A DNA stretch of 64,000 nt from Breviolum minutum Mf 1.05b.01. Its lineage: Eukaryota > Sar > Dinophyceae > Suessiales > Symbiodiniaceae. The notes under the pieces are model-generated. The model saw only the letters and a program-made list of their open reading frames with translations. It had not been told where the DNA came from and ran no database searches. The DNA lies in assembly GCA_000507305.1 (NCBI GenBank), contig DF239827.1, forward strand, positions 281,325-345,324, in the 5' to 3' direction. Both the position numbers and the translations under genes were made by a program. This document shows positions 10,041-21,456 of this stretch, one piece after another (the first letter of the stretch is position 1; the number at the start of each line of letters is the position of its first letter).

Positions 10041-10627
10041 GTATGTATATATGCCAAGAACCCTACCCCAAAGTAGAACAACGTCACAGGATGTCATCCG
10101 AAAAGCCAGCTGAAATAGGAAGGGAACTCCACTTCTGTCAGGAAGATCCAGGTTGATGAAATATTTTGTTATGTTGTAAGACAAGACTTTTACAAAATTT
10201 GTCCCCCAACGAAGTGGGTTTTTTTCTCCAACGTTCAGATATACAATGTTTAAAACTCATTGTTCCGGAGAGAGCTTTCGGGCTCGGGACCTTTTTGACA
10301 GGGGTCATTTAATTGGGACCCATGTTGGGGGAATCAAACAATACAGATCTATGGTAACTTTGAGGGATTTCCCTTACAATGCATTGTTTGGGTTGGTAAT
10401 ATAGTGACCCCTGAATAAAGTCAACAAACCGACTTTTGAAAGAAGAACAGAAAGAAAACAGCTCAACGTAGTTGCAGTAAAAAGATCCTATTTAAAAAAG
10501 AACTCCATCGATGTTTTGAGGCAGAATCATTTAGGATGTAAATCCACTTCTAGATGTTTGGAACCATCAATTTTTACCCGTTAGTGGTGAACTTGTTCTG
10601 AGATGTATCCATAAATACCAAACAAAA

Positions 10628-10825
10628 ATGGGATTTCTGCTGTTCCAAGATGAAAAACGCTGGAAAAAATCAGCTGTTTTGGCTCGCAGTGGGCACTTGC
10701 CATTGCCACGGTGGCACCGAACCGATCTCCTCGAGAACTCAAGCGGGAAGGAGCATCTCGGTGGAAACACATTTTCTGTTTTTGGCGAATCTGGAAGGAA
10801 ATATCGAAAAGAAAACTTAGGGACT
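10628..10825 (+). CDS. Open frame, possible exon
   Basis: 66 codons open, with polar, charged sequence such as FQDEKRWKKSAVLARSGHL and LENSSGKEHLGGN. Antisense frames are also open here, so direction is not certain. No family is recognised. Confidence 0.3.
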
Positions 10826-11416
10826 TGACACTTCGTGTTACCTAACTGGTGGCTTTCAAATACTACGTTTGAGTTGTTTTTCACACCAAAAATTAGGGAA
10901 GATGAACCCCATTTATATGCAGCATATCTTTGACATGAGTAGCTCTAGCAAAACCAAAACATATATATGAAATTTGGAAACTTGGCATCTTCAAGGAAGA
11001 AACCCGAAGAAACTCCCTGGTTCTTTTGTTTTTATTTTTTGTTGCGAAAAAGAGGGGGGTGACATCAAATCACTATGGGGATACCCCCTGGCTCGTGACA
11101 TGGAACCCCCTGGGGCCTTGAATGGGATGTTAGTTTACCCTGTGATGTTTCACCGACTCATGGCGGCTTGATCTTTAAAGAGTTGGACCTTTTTTGGAGA
11201 TCTTCAGGTACGTTGGAGATGTACAAATTGACAGTTGCAAATAATTACACGTATGAGTGGTAATTTGATGCCCTTTGTTTTTTTTGTAAGGAACAGCTTG
11301 CACTTGAAAAATCAATTTGTTAATCTCACAGTAAATAAGGGAATCTCAGGTGATTTTGGAACCAAAGATCCGAAGAAATCTGAAAAACAAACCCGAAATA
11401 AAAGGAATATCCTCCA

Positions 11417-11512
11417 ACAAGGTGGGCCCCTACCAGTTATTAACAGAGTTATAATCCCTATCAATGGCCTTATAAATGGGTCCCTCCCTGGGTTTATAAG
11501 CCCTTTTTCAAC
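11417..11512 (+). mobile_element. Family F foldback element
   Basis: Starts ACAAGGTGGGCCCCTACC, the family F left end, then TTATAATCCCTATCAATGG and a truncated right side. It lies just upstream of the phosphoesterase gene. Confidence 0.65.
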
Positions 11513-11673
11513 GGAGTCTTGAGGTTCCATGTTCCTTTTTTGGGGGTCAGGTTTCTACATTTCGAAAAATTCACTTGCATTTGCAGACTTCCTTGGCCAA
11601 GTTGCTCAAAAAAAATAAGCAAACACCCCTCGCTTCCGTTGTGGCCACTTGCTCACGGCAAGTCATTGGAAAA

Positions 11674-11906
11674 ATGGCTGGGCACCTCCAACTATGCCGC
11701 GAAAAGCCATATCCCATGGTCATTCAAAGTCGCCGTTTGCGGGGCGGATCTGGGATCCCGTCTGCCAGAAAATCCCTGAAAATCGTACACATGAGCGACA
11801 CCCATGGGAAGTTCTATGATGTGCCATATGGCGATGTGTTGATTCATAGTGGAGATTTTACCAATCATGGCATTCGCGATGGTTTGGAGGACTTGGAAGC
11901 TTTTGT
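11674..11906 (+). CDS. Phosphoesterase exon 1
   Basis: Ends GAAGCTTTTGT|GTTACT (phase 2, GT donor). Holds SLKIVHMSDTHGK and GDVLIHSGDFTNHG, two of the five metal-binding motifs. Confidence 0.85.
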
Positions 11907-14900
11907 GTTACTTGGCGCTGTAAAAATGGGAACTTTCTGATTTCAAGAGGCGCCCACCAGCCAACCTAAGGTTAAAGATGGTAAAAGGTAACGGGGTAGT
12001 ATCGGAAGTGTTGCTTGTTCTATTATCTGACGACACCCCCCAAAACTAACGGCTGGATACCCAAAATGATGGTCTGGAAATTGTAACTCCTTTGAAATAT
12101 GGCCATGTTTGGTATCTATATTAAAAATTATGGGGTGTACATGTTTCAAACAACAGGCAGCATTGGACTGTGTTTTTTTACCAGCAAAGTTTTTTGTGAC
12201 CTTGCCCTACTAGTACCTCATTAGAAATCATGATTTGATAGTAGCAAAATCCGATAAAAAGTAGGCAAGTAAGGCTCATCAATGATTCCACATACTGATA
12301 CCTACTTTGCCCTGAATTTGCCAAGGTCCTCAAATTGGATGTGTTGTTGCAATTTTGTATATTTTGTTAGTGGCATGTTTTGACTTGGATTTTCTTCGAT
12401 CATCCCTTCAAATACTAAGGGTCTGAAATGGTAGACTCTTAAAAAATTAAAAATCTCCAAAGGTCTAGTCATCTTTAGTCCGTGTATGTATAAAGTTTTT
12501 CCCCTACCCTGACCCTTTGCCAGGTCGTATTTTAAGGCTTTGCCACATCAATACAAAATTCTGGTACCTGGCAACCATGAGCTGGATTTGGACAAGATTC
12601 CCATCAGGGACTTACGACACCTGCTGGGCTGCACGCCAGGATAGCAGGGGGGGGGGGTTCTGTGGGGAACAGACGTCGGAGTCGTTGGTTTTAGGTTAGG
12701 GGACACTGAATCGAAATGATATCTTTGGCGCAGTCGTAGATTTGCCAATACTTTGCTAGTTCGAAGCTTAAAGCTGTTGATTTTTGAAAGGAATGTCCTT
12801 TTCCTGCGGCGTAATTTCAGTTTGAATGAAATTTCAGTTGTGTAACAAGAATCTATGAAGGGAGAAGACCATGAAAGTACGCTATTTTGGAGTCCAAGAT
12901 TCCCAAAAACTCATTGTCGATTTTTGAACAAACAAACCTTTGCAGCAAATAATCGAAGGAAATCCTCAATCAATCTGGAGATTGGGGTATGCTCTAAAAA
13001 AATTAGTTCCAATAGGGGAAGGTCATGGAAGGTCCAAAGTTTGCAAGTCTTTGCGATGTGTTGGGATGTTTTCCCTAGTTGAGAAAGGTGATTCTTCAGA
13101 ATAGCTTTATAGTAGATTGGAACTGGCTTCCGGTTTTATAGTCGATCAAAAGTCTACCAAAAGGTCATTTGGATTTATATAGTAAAACTTCTGAAACTGG
13201 ATCGGGAATCATGTCTTCAAAAGTTTGTAGGTGAAATAATGTAAAACCTGATTTCAGCAGCATTATATAGATTGCTTCCCAAAAAAAGTCAGGGAACAAT
13301 TAAACACCACCACTTATATTAGAAACACCAATTTTGTTGAAAACTTTGCCTTCAACAAAAATCTGTTGGTTTTCTCAAGCCTGGCAGGTAGTAATATCTT
13401 TGTATTGGTGGATGAGTATATCATCATCGAGGGTATCAAAATTTATGGTTCGCCATGGACACAATGCACAATGGCCTGGCCTGCCAAGTCAATAGAGCAA
13501 CGTGCTGAGCGTTGGCAACACATCCCGGAAAATACGGACATTTTAGTGACTTGAACGTGGTTTATTAGATCTTAGATTATATACTATATAATTGGATGTA
13601 TATTCATAACAACAGTTTTGCGGATTTGTTCATTGATTTTGAAGCCTTACTAAAATTGAAAATAATGTTTTTTTGGAGGAAAAAGATTTGAGGATATGAG
13701 GTCTGTGATTGGATGCTTAGGGCTTTGTTAAGTGGAAATTCATAGCCAGGTTAGCCCCGAAAAGTTCAACATAGAAACTGAAAATGCTAGTTTCCAAAAG
13801 GAAATGATCTATTTTTCCAGGAGCTGATTTTCAGTTTCCAGCCCTTAAACTTTAGGGGTCTTTGATTTCAGTAGATTTGATGAACTTGGTTATGCTATAT
13901 GTATTATATGGATGTTTGCAAGAATAATATGATTAAATTGACCTTACATTGTGAGGATCAAACGAGACAATGCCAATGCCCCCGATCCTATGGCAATCTC
14001 AACTTACCTCACTGGACAAATGTAGGGGATGGTTGGCAGGAACCCCCCACCCCCGCAAGTGGTGACCTTAATTCAGATATCGGATGACACTTGTATCCTG
14101 TTGGTAGCTCAAAAAGCACCTTCCCTTCAAGTGACATGTTACCTCATTACCAGGAAATTTGTATAAGTGTATAAGTACAATTTTTTCAGTTTCTTCAAAG
14201 GTTCACATTGGAGGTGATGGCTATGGTGGAATTTGAGAGTAGGAGATTCCTTTTCGCTGATGGTCTCGGTTGAACCCCTGCACACTTAAACCATTGTTTC
14301 CATTTTCCATGTTGCAAGACTCGGGTTGGTTGGGAGATAAATTTCCAGGGACTGCCACCCAACTGTGTGAAATCCAAGTCGTTTGTCCACCATCTCCTCT
14401 TGAGCAGTGATCAAAACTCCACTTTTGTGTTGGGTGCTGTATCTAAATGTATATGTGAATGATGCATATACTTATTATCAATATCTGTATGTAGGGGATG
14501 AAAAAAGGCAAGATGACCAGCTAATATTGCGAATGTTTCATAAGCCACTCTTAGGGTTCTGTTTTTTTTTAACCAGTATTTCACGGTTTATGTGTAACTA
14601 GTGAATTTTGGTAGCACGACTCTCCACCAAGTTTTGCCAGAGGTTACACATATGCCACTCCACCAAGTTTTGCCAGAGGTTACACATATGCCACCCTACA
14701 AGATTTTTGACCTTGCGTGGCAGCCAGACTCTTGGATCACCTGCTGATAGGTTAGGTGATCTTTTGTTGGGTATAAAAATCCGCGATTATTTTTTAACCC
14801 CTTATATGTATGTCAATGTGAATCATGTTTTTGTTTTAGTGCTAGTTTTTCGCATGTCATGTTGCCTAACTGGCATGTTGATTCATAGTCATTTTCACAT

Positions 14901-15703
14901 TTCAGGCTCAGCCATGAGATTCATGATAACATCACCCATCAATAAGCATCAATAAGCATCAACGATGAGGAAAACCGTGGTCAACAATCTATTTCATCCT
15001 TTCAGAGATGGCCAGGATGGCTTCTTTCACTGGGGATGTCATGCCCTATTGGAGCGGCTTTCACAGATTACTCCAGCTTTACATTGCTTTGGTCATGTAC
15101 ATGATGAAGTTGGAGCCAAAATGCTGTCCTTCGATGGTGTGGAGGTTGGCACATGGAGGTTGCATATCCAAATGAAAACCCATCAGTTTTTTTCCATTGG
15201 TGATGGCTTTTTCCGGCTGTTCTGTCGGAAAGGGAAGGGTAACAAGTCAATTGAGGAAAGAAGAAGGTCGGGGGATGGTTTATGCCAATTGTTGTTGGTG
15301 CTTTCGTTGAGATCAGGAAATTTGTTGAAACGTCAAGACTTGGGTCACTTTTTTGGTTGTGAAACAGATGGAATTGATGGAGTTGAAGTGCTGACTCAGG
15401 AATGGCTCCGTGAGTTTCTTACGAAAATGTTTGTTTTCCATCTTGGATGACACATGTCTCAAAGGTCAACTCATTCTCGAACAACAAGCCGAAATACCAA
15501 GTCAAGTTTTGTAGAAAGAATATATTCCCTACAAACTTTCAACATCAACTTGTCTTGTAGGTTACCCATTCCCCATCATTCCCCCCATTCCCACTTTGTG
15601 TGTTTGTTGCAAAAAGGTGATGTTTTCCAATGCCGCCATGGATCTGAAGAAAGCTGTGAACACCTTTACCTTTGAAGTACCTGCTGCTTGGTATTCATCC
15701 TGA
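11674..15703 (+). CDS. Metallophosphoesterase, MPPED/UPF0046-like, six exons
   Basis: A calcineurin-like metallophosphoesterase that would hydrolyse phosphoesters with two bound metal ions. Joining 11674-11906, 12524-12630, 13388-13545, 14679-14714, 15016-15138 and 15617-15703 gives 247 codons plus TGA. Metal-site motifs appear in family order: MSDTHG and HSGDFTNHG (exon 1), PGNHELD (exon 2), VTHMPPY (exon 4), FGHVHDE (exon 5). Exon 3 carries the family's IEGIKIYGSPW and exon 6 the terminal FSNAAM...FTFEVPA. The His of GHVH is kept, unlike in animal MPPED2. Length fits the family. The start is the first ATG in frame with a good context (GAAAAATGG); an upstream exon joined at the AG of 11584 is possible. 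All five acceptors are AG|G. Intron 2 has no in-frame GT donor (stop at 12641). Introns 1 and 3 hold family B elements. All exons are intact, so it is probably functional. Confidence 0.88.
12033..12140 (+). mobile_element. Family B element within intron 1
   Basis: Runs from CACCCCCCAAAACTAACGGC to TTATGGGGTGTA. It shares CTGGATACCCAAAATGATGG with the copy at 3534. It lies wholly in the 617-bp intron 1. Confidence 0.8.
12524..12630 (+). CDS. Phosphoesterase exon 2
   Basis: Starts after CCAG|GTCGTATT. Reads YKILVPGNHELDLDKIP then LRHLLGC. The 3' end must fall before the in-frame TAG at 12641. Possible donors are GC at 12628, GC at 12631 (best, restores LLGC) or GA at 12640, all giving phase 1. 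None is GT. Confidence 0.85.
13388..13545 (+). CDS. Phosphoesterase exon 3
   Basis: Starts after TGGCAG|GTAGTAA and ends ATTTTA|GTGACT. Encodes VDEYIIIEGIKIYGSPW and RWQHIPENTDIL, the hallmark middle section of the family. Confidence 0.9.
13753..13860 (+). mobile_element. Decayed family B element within intron 3
   Basis: AGCCCCGAAAAGTTCAACAT at the left and a TTAAACTTTAGGGGT right end, with CTAGTTTCCAAAAGGAAATG inside. The order matches family B but the ends are eroded. Confidence 0.5.
14622..14693 (+). repeat. 36-bp tandem duplication over the exon 4 acceptor
   Basis: Two copies of a 36-bp unit (starting at 14622 and 14658, beginning CTCCACCAAGTTTTGCCAG) follow each other with no visible mismatch. 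Each contains the AG|G acceptor and the VTHMP-coding start of exon 4, at 14643 and 14679. Thirty-six bases is twelve codons, so either acceptor keeps the frame. Confidence 0.95.
14679..14714 (+). CDS. Phosphoesterase exon 4 (micro-exon)
   Basis: Twelve codons reading VTHMPPYKIFDL. The His of VTH is a metal ligand. It starts after CCAGAG|GTTACA. A GC donor (GACCTT|GCGTGG) gives phase 0 and the right spacing to GC in exon 5. The upstream acceptor at 14643 would add twelve residues. Confidence 0.8.
15016..15138 (+). CDS. Phosphoesterase exon 5
   Basis: Starts after GGCCAG|GATGGC and ends GATGGT|GTGGAG. Encodes WGCHALLERLSQITPALHC and FGHVHDEVGAKMLSFDG, with the final GHVH metal motif. Confidence 0.9.
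15617..15703 (+). CDS. Phosphoesterase exon 6 with stop codon
   Basis: Starts after CAAAAAG|GTGATG. Twenty-eight codons (VMFSNAAMDLKK, then FTFEVPAAWYSS) and TGA at 15701. It matches the conserved C-terminal strand region of the family. Confidence 0.85.
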   Translation: MMFSNAAMDLKKAVNTFTFEVPAAWYSS

Positions 15704-16499
15704 TGTGTTGCGGAAAAGAATATAGACCTGGTCTTTGGATAGAACAAATACATTATAGATATTACATATAAATATTCATATATATATGCAATCCCTGGGT
15801 CCATTTGAGGCAAATCATAGTGAAATATGATCAAGTTCATTCAGATATCTGAAGAAAGTTCCGTGATTCGGCCTTTACTACCGTGGGATTTCTTTGGGAA
15901 CTCATGGGAAACCCTGCCTTGGAGGTGTTTTGTGATATGTTCTGGCATTGTTCTGTGACTGTTCAACAGGGTCCACGGTTTTCCAAAGCGTGCTAGCTTT
16001 GAACAGGGCCCCGTTTGCGAACGCAGAATGTGGAATGTCTCCTTTTCAGCTTGATTATAGCCGAAATGTGATGGCAAATTTCGTGATTTCTTGTGAAATA
16101 ACGCTGGGTTCTTTCCGAAATAGCTAAGCACTGGTGCAACATTGAATCATTCCCATCAAGTCTATTTCATGTCAAATATCTGGTGAGATCACCCGGTTCG
16201 TCGTCTCAATGGGTGGTGCTGTTTTGATTTCTGCAGGTCGAGCCTTTGGAAGACACAACTGACCGTCCCAACACTCACCTTCCATCGATGCACGTGGGAT
16301 ATTTACAAGTGCAAGGTGCCAGGACAGCACTGTAGAGAGTTTTTCCTCCCAAAGAAGTTGGGTTTTATCAAAGTTGATCTCACCAAGAGAAATATGTTCA
16401 CTCACACCTTTAGGAATGGAAATTTCCGATTCATAGTTCGAACCGATTCGAAATGATCAGTCTTTTTCGAGACATAATCCTGACATGGTTGTTCATAAT

Positions 16500-16602
16500 C
16501 CCTGGAAAACTAACATGTCCCCTGAAAAATCAATGGTTGGAAGATGTATTTCCTATTGAAATCGTCTCTTTTTAGGGGACATGTTAGTTTTCGGGGGTGT
16601 AG
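16500..16602 (+). mobile_element. Family B element, 'ACATGTCCCC' subtype, intact
   Basis: CCTGGAAAACTAACATGTCC pairs with GGACATGTTAGTTTTCGGGG. The interior has ATGGTTGGAAGATGTATTTC. Confidence 0.9.
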
Positions 16603-16660
16603 TGTCTTAAACACCTTTCATGGAGTGTAATTTTGTTTCTTCCCTCTTTGGTTGTTCAAT

Positions 16661-16762
16661 CTCCCAAAAACTAACATGTCCCCTAAAAAGGGACCATTTC
16701 AATAGGAAATTACACCTTCCAACCATTGATTTTTGGAAGACATCTTAGTTTTATAGGGGAAG
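16661..16762 (-). mobile_element. Family B element, second copy beside the first, inverted interior
   Basis: CTCCCAAAAACTAACATGTC at the left and CATCTTAGTTTTATAGGGG at the right. The interior runs opposite to the copy at 16500 (AATAGGAAATTACACCTTCC on the plus strand). Confidence 0.85.
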
Positions 16763-16833
16763 TAATTCAAGGAGAAATGCCTCTGGTTTAACATGGTTTA
16801 ATATTCGCCCCAACTGAAATCTCTGTCGAAAAT

Positions 16834-16921
16834 CACCCCGCAAGATTAATGGCTGGAACCTGAGAATGTTATATGCCTGGAAAAGGACAATCATCTTCCA
16901 AACCATCACTTTCAGGGGGTG
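16834..16921 (+). mobile_element. Family B element, 'GGCTGGAACCTG' subtype
   Basis: CACCCCGCAAGATTAATGGC to CACTTTCAGGGGGTGA. The inner GGCTGGAACCTGAGAATG matches the 22144 and 53083 copies. Confidence 0.65.
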
Positions 16922-16989
16922 AAATCAAGTATGAATCATTTTAATCATAATCCATCATGTTGATGATATCATGTTCCACAAAACAATTT

Positions 16990-17093
16990 GGGTGGTGCTT
17001 TCAAATATGTTTTATGTTCACCCCTATTTTTGAAAAGATTCCCATTTTGACGATCATATTTTTCAAAGGGGTTGGTGAAAAACCACCACCTAG
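16990..17093 (+). mobile_element. Family A foldback element
   Basis: GGGTGGTGCTTTCAAATATG at the left and GAAAAACCACCACCTAG at the right, with the TTCACCCCTATTTTTG and CCCATTTTGACG blocks. Confidence 0.85.
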
Positions 17094-17120
17094 ATTTTCA
17101 GGATCATAATCCAANGGGGG

Positions 17121-17360
17121 GAAAACCCACCATTTTTCGGAAAACATCCATCTACGTTAATCTTCACGGGGGATGGAAATCCTTGGACAAACAAACGTGA
17201 CCACCGAGGTATGGATTTAGTTTTGGATTTGGATGCTGCAGATCCACAACAAGAAACTTGGTGGAAAAAAACGGTTGCTTTGTTTAGTAAAGGTGATTTC
17301 TTTACGTTTTTTTTTAACCGTTGGATTCATCACCATGACAAAAACCACCATTTGGATAGA
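17121..17360 (+). CDS. Predicted exon, unknown protein
   Basis: 80 codons open to TAA at 17361, following the single ambiguous base at 17115. It reads STLIFTGDGNPWTNKRDHRG then MDLVLDLDAADPQQETWWKK. The Asp/Gly-rich first part and WWKKTVALF look genuinely coding. After about 17285 the frame becomes Phe/His-rich and is likely intron. I recognise no family. An in-frame ATG stands at 17211. Confidence 0.45.
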
Positions 17361-17752
17361 TAATATGTGTGTGTATATAACTGTATATATCATTATATAT
17401 CTATTTGGTTCTTTTTCCCACCACCTTAAGCAAATCCAAGAAACTACGGTGGGTTTATTTTGTTCCAATAATTTTTGTGGTTTGGAAGCTGTTTTTGTTG
17501 TTTGGGATGAAACTTGGCTTTTTGGATCCAAATTCAAGAGGTGCGGAAGACGATCCTTTCCTATTTGGGCCCGGTACCTCTTCAGGGGCGAGCTGTTAAA
17601 CTTTGGGGAGGTATGTGTTGAAACGGGTTGAAACCACCAAAAGTGGAGAGTAGGTGGTAGTTGCAAAGAGATATGTCAATTTTTAGGAATCCCCGGGAGC
17701 CTAGAAATTCTCTCTGGTGGTGACTGGCATCCTGGGTGAGGGAGCATCCCAG

Positions 17753-17884
17753 GATATTTCTTTTTAGCGCTTTCAGAGGAGATGATTCAAACAAGAATGA
17801 CAGCAATACAGCAGCTGGGAGTGAGAATGCATCGAAGTGCATGGAAATGTGCAAATGCGCATGGAAATTACACATATCACACAC
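17753..17884 (+). CDS. Predicted exon, unknown protein
   Basis: Follows ATCCCAG|GATATT. Reads FFLALSEEMIQTRMTAIQQL then GVRMHRSAWKCANAHGN, a plausible amphipathic helix. The 3' end is not fixed; the frame stops about 17890. Confidence 0.4.
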
Positions 17885-18030
17885 TGTTTATGTAGATACA
17901 TGAGAAACAAGGTTGAAAGAAGTATATATTGATTCGCACAATATCGAAATTATTCATGCGAAGTCATGTGGATGTATGTACATACATAGTTCTACCATAG
18001 ATACCTAATAGCAACTTCTTGAACACCAAG

Positions 18031-18165
18031 GAGATGGTTTTCTTATGGAAGAAGTTACCTGGTCATCGACCAAATCAGCTCTGGCAACTGACTCATCGAA
18101 GTGAGCCAAAAGGCCTCGGCGGCCATGCTTTGCGCTCAGTGCGCCACTTGGAAGAACCACGCCAC
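18031..18165 (+). CDS. Predicted exon, unknown protein
   Basis: 45 codons between ACCAAG|GAGATG and CGCCAC|GTGATT, phase 0 at both ends. Contains KKLPGHRPNQLWQLTHRSEP and GGHALRSVRHLEEPRH. A competing frame is also open for part of it. Confidence 0.4.
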
Positions 18166-18346
18166 GTGATTTGTTTTCAATTTTTGGTTGGTTGTAGGTG
18201 GTTCAAGGAATGAGTCTCTAATTGTTGTTAGTCATTAGTAGTGTCAGGACCTAATGTATCCCAAGGCTTCAAGGTAGGGGTGCTTCACCGACCAACCTGG
18301 TCTTCTTTGTCAGTGTGTTGTTTAAAGAAACGATATGACGATAACA

Positions 18347-18463
18347 TACCACCCTGGAAGATTATATAACGGCTGGAACCTACACATGGGCCCCATTTTG
18401 CAAAGGAAAATGATCTGAACCAAACCTCCATGGATTATGTTCTATGTTAATCTTCAGGGTTGT
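18347..18463 (+). mobile_element. Family B element, 'GGCTGGAACCT' subtype
   Basis: TACCACCCTGGAAGATTA at the left, ACGGCTGGAACCT, AAATGATCTGAACCAAACCT, and GTTAATCTTCAGGGTTGTA at the right. Closest to the 22144 copy. Confidence 0.75.
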
Positions 18464-18753
18464 ATCTTATTTTTTTGTCCTTGTTTTTTTTGTAATTGGG
18501 CCGCTGAGCTCACAATGATTTTTCATTCAAGGATTCATAATTCTCAGAATTCTGGGAGGTTCTGAGCGTTCAGTTCACATACCACTTTTACATCAGGTTT
18601 TGAGAACTAGATATGAAAGTGTAGGTTCTTGACCCTTCAAGGAGGTGTTTTTGTTCATTTGACACCACCAACAAATCACATCTTTTCAGCCACCTGGATG
18701 CCGCCTCGCCCCCGCAGCGAGACGAGGTAATGGTCAGACGCTTCGGTTTTTAG

Positions 18754-19164
18754 GTTCAGATCTCAAGGCTAGCAGCAATACTTTTGCTGAAGAGATGACC
18801 TGGGCGGATGGATGGTTGATTTCTCCAGGCACCGGTGGGACGGAATGGAATGAGAATGGTTTTTTTTGGTTAGTTTTTGAAAAAATCCATGTTATCCGAA
18901 AGTGTGGAGTTAGGCCTTTTTGGGGTGAAGTTGCGGGTGAATTTTGTTGCTTTTTTGGTGCCATGTTCTTAGAAGTTTTGGCTCAATGGACACTCCCAAG
19001 CTCCACCAGTTCGACATGTTTTTCCTGGCAACCTGAAAAACCAAATGCTAGACATCCCATGAAATCCAAAGTGTCCATTGAATACTGGTTGATCTGGTTG
19101 TTTAATAGGGATCCTTATAATAATAATATATGGTATGTGTACTCACCTTTGGTTGATTTCTCAT
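18754..19164 (+). CDS. Long open frame with an exon-like beginning
   Basis: Starts after TTTTAG|GTTCAG and remains open about 137 codons. The first 35 residues (LKASSNTFAEEMTWADGWLI, then SPGTGGTEWNEN) look coding. Beyond about 18860 the frame turns aromatic and Lys-rich and may already be intron. No domain is recognised. Confidence 0.4.
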
Positions 19165-19259
19165 AGCGGATAAAACCTCCCCTTTTTGAGGGAGTTTCAT
19201 GTTGGGGGCTTCATTTCAGTTGGGTGATTGGAGCTCAGGAGCTGGGAATGTTAAAAGTA

Positions 19260-19343
19260 GATGGCGATCGCCACTCCCAAGGTCGGTGGTTTAGTAAGAG
19301 GCCATGATAAACCAAGACATCCATAGGAGTGGCGATCGCCATC
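19260..19343 (+). mobile_element. Family I foldback element with perfect 18-bp ends
   Basis: GATGGCGATCGCCACTCC at 19260-19277 and its exact reverse complement at 19326-19343. The internal GGCCATGATAAACC block recurs at 49152-49260. Confidence 0.85.
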
Positions 19344-19630
19344 GATTCTCTTTCCAGGTGGTAACCCGGTATAGTTTCTGACAGTCTTTTTCCGCTTTTT
19401 TTTTTCAGAATATTACTTGCAACAAACCAGTTCCATCCAGTTCCACCTTTTTCCATGGCTATGCAAGCAATGCAACGCAACAGCATTAACAAAACAGAAA
19501 CCAAAAAATATCAAAAAGAACAATAGACCCTTCCCAACTTGGGCAAAAAGAATACAGGGAAAAAATCCATCAAACGAGGCGATGTCCATTAATATGTCGA
19601 TCTCCCAACTATTGATTCACAGTTTCACAG

Positions 19631-19763
19631 GCTGATGAGCCAAGCATTTGTTATGAATCTCCACCACTCTGTAGGTGGATGCACTGTTCTGGTCCCCCAT
19701 AGCCTGAGTTGTGGACAAGTGCTAGGCGCACCGGGGGAGCCGGGGGCCGAAGAATTGGAGAGT
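19631..19763 (+). CDS. Predicted exon, unknown protein
   Basis: Follows TTCACAG|GCTGATG and runs to TGA at 19764. Reads LMSQAFVMNLHHSVGGCTVL then VPHSLSCGQVLGAPGEPG and AEELES. The 3' part is GC-rich. It may be a final exon. No family is recognised. Confidence 0.4.
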
Positions 19764-19969
19764 TGAGTTCCTATGTGATGAGCAGATGCTTCAAATAGCT
19801 GGGTACAAATTGTTTTAAGAAATACACCTAGTATGGGGTCTTGGTGGTTTTATCTTCCTTAAGATGTGTGAAAGATGATTCGCATGTGAAAATCCGGTCT
19901 ACCGGGTAGATCAAGTACAAAATCAAGTCTTGTGGAGTTTGAGTGATGGATATGAAAACACAGTGTTAC

Positions 19970-20073
19970 AGTAGGTGGCAGTTTGAAAAATGTCTGATGT
20001 TCACTTGCATTAACTTGATGGTTAGGTTCCCATTTTTACCAATATTTTCACCTGGATTGAAACCACCAACTAG
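19970..20073 (+). mobile_element. Family A element, diverged
   Basis: TAGGTGGCAGTTTGAAAAATG at the left and TTGAAACCACCAACTAG at the right, with a TTCCCATTTTTACCAATA block. Confidence 0.7.
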
Positions 20074-20567
20074 AGAAAAAAATGTGAAGTTAAAATCGCG
20101 GCCGCTGCTGAGTTTCACATGTTTGTTCAAAATAAAAGTCGCCCCTTGAAAGACCCACATTGACATTGATTCAACTGAATGTGCTACAGGAATGAGGAAG
20201 CCCAGAAAATGAGGCAATCAGCATTAATACAGTTTGTTTCACAGAAAGTTTCCTCATGATCTCATTCTAGAATTCTTGAGCATTCAGATCACGCAAACAT
20301 CAGCAAACCCAACATGGATGAATGCTGGCGAGACCAGGATTTTTTGTTCAGTGAATCGCCAATTGCATAAAACTCACGCAGCCAAACCGAGTGTCAACCG
20401 GTCAACCTTTAACCTTTGGGGATTATATTTGATAGGAAAAATAAAGCTTAAACTTCGACTACATGTTCCTGTGGCTGAGTGAGAAAATTCAAATCTGTAA
20501 AGTTGACAATCCACTTTCATTGAGAATCATTGCTTCAGCAAAGGGCAACGATTCGGCGACCAACAAG

Positions 20568-20655
20568 CTAGGTGGTGGTTTCAAAATTATATATGTATTT
20601 TCACCCCTGCCTGGGTAAGATTCCCATTTGGACGTAAATCTTCGAAATTTGCCTA
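20568..20655 (+). mobile_element. Family A element, right end lost
   Basis: CTAGGTGGTGGTTTCAAAAT, TTTTCACCCCTGCCTGGG and TTCCCATTTGGACG in order. The right terminus is not recognisable. Confidence 0.7.
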
Positions 20656-21319
20656 CGAAAAAAAGTTCATAATCCTTGGTGGTCACGATTGCATGCATCC
20701 TGGGAGGTTTCGCCACACCCAAGTCATGGAACAATGATGGGAGATGCAGCATACGCCAGCGCAGAAACCTGCAAAGATCTTTGCAAAAAAACGAAAAAAC
20801 GTTAAGCATGCAAGAAAAGCACGGAAATTGCAGAAAAGACAAGAACTTTGAAAGGGAAGTCGAGCAAAACATATAAATTCAGCAGGCAAAGAACAAACAA
20901 AAATCCCAAAAGCAATGAAAGGAAAACAAAAGATGATAAATAAAACTTTGAACAAAAAAACACATGTTGAAAATAAAATCCGGGCCCCTAGTTTAACAGG
21001 AAGCTTGGTTTTGAGCCCCGGGAATCCCCCGAAGCTTGCGCGGTAAAAACCATCCTTTTTTGGTTGGTGAATTTGTTTCTATTTTACAAACGACTTTCTA
21101 TGTCTGAGGTTCCAAACTTGCTTCCCAACAATGCATTTTTCCAGGTCTTGCTCCTATTGACCTACAAGATGCCTTGCGCTTCAGTTTCGTTCCACTTGAA
21201 ACTTGAGGGGTCCGAGACGAGAGTCCGATGATTGGTTGCCAATATGTTGCGGTCTATTTGGTCACCAGTTGAGGATGAGCATCATCGCTTAACATCTTGG
21301 CCAAGATTGCAAGTTTTAG

Positions 21320-21456
21320 GATCTAATATACCTCGAGCATCTTTTGTACAGCGCTCGGGATCAACTTGGAAACTGCACAGATCGGCAAATTCGTGGAGAC
21401 ATGTGCGTGCTGGCACATGAGCTACGGAGCCACAAAAAAGCGTTGAACAAAAAGAG
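21320..21456 (+). CDS. Predicted exon, unknown protein
   Basis: Between GTTTTAG|GATCTA and AAAAAG|GTGACG (phase 2). Reads DLIYLEHLLYSARDQLGNC, then TDRQIRGDMCVLAHELRSHK and KALNKK. The charge pattern and both splice sites make this one of the better exon candidates. Confidence 0.5.
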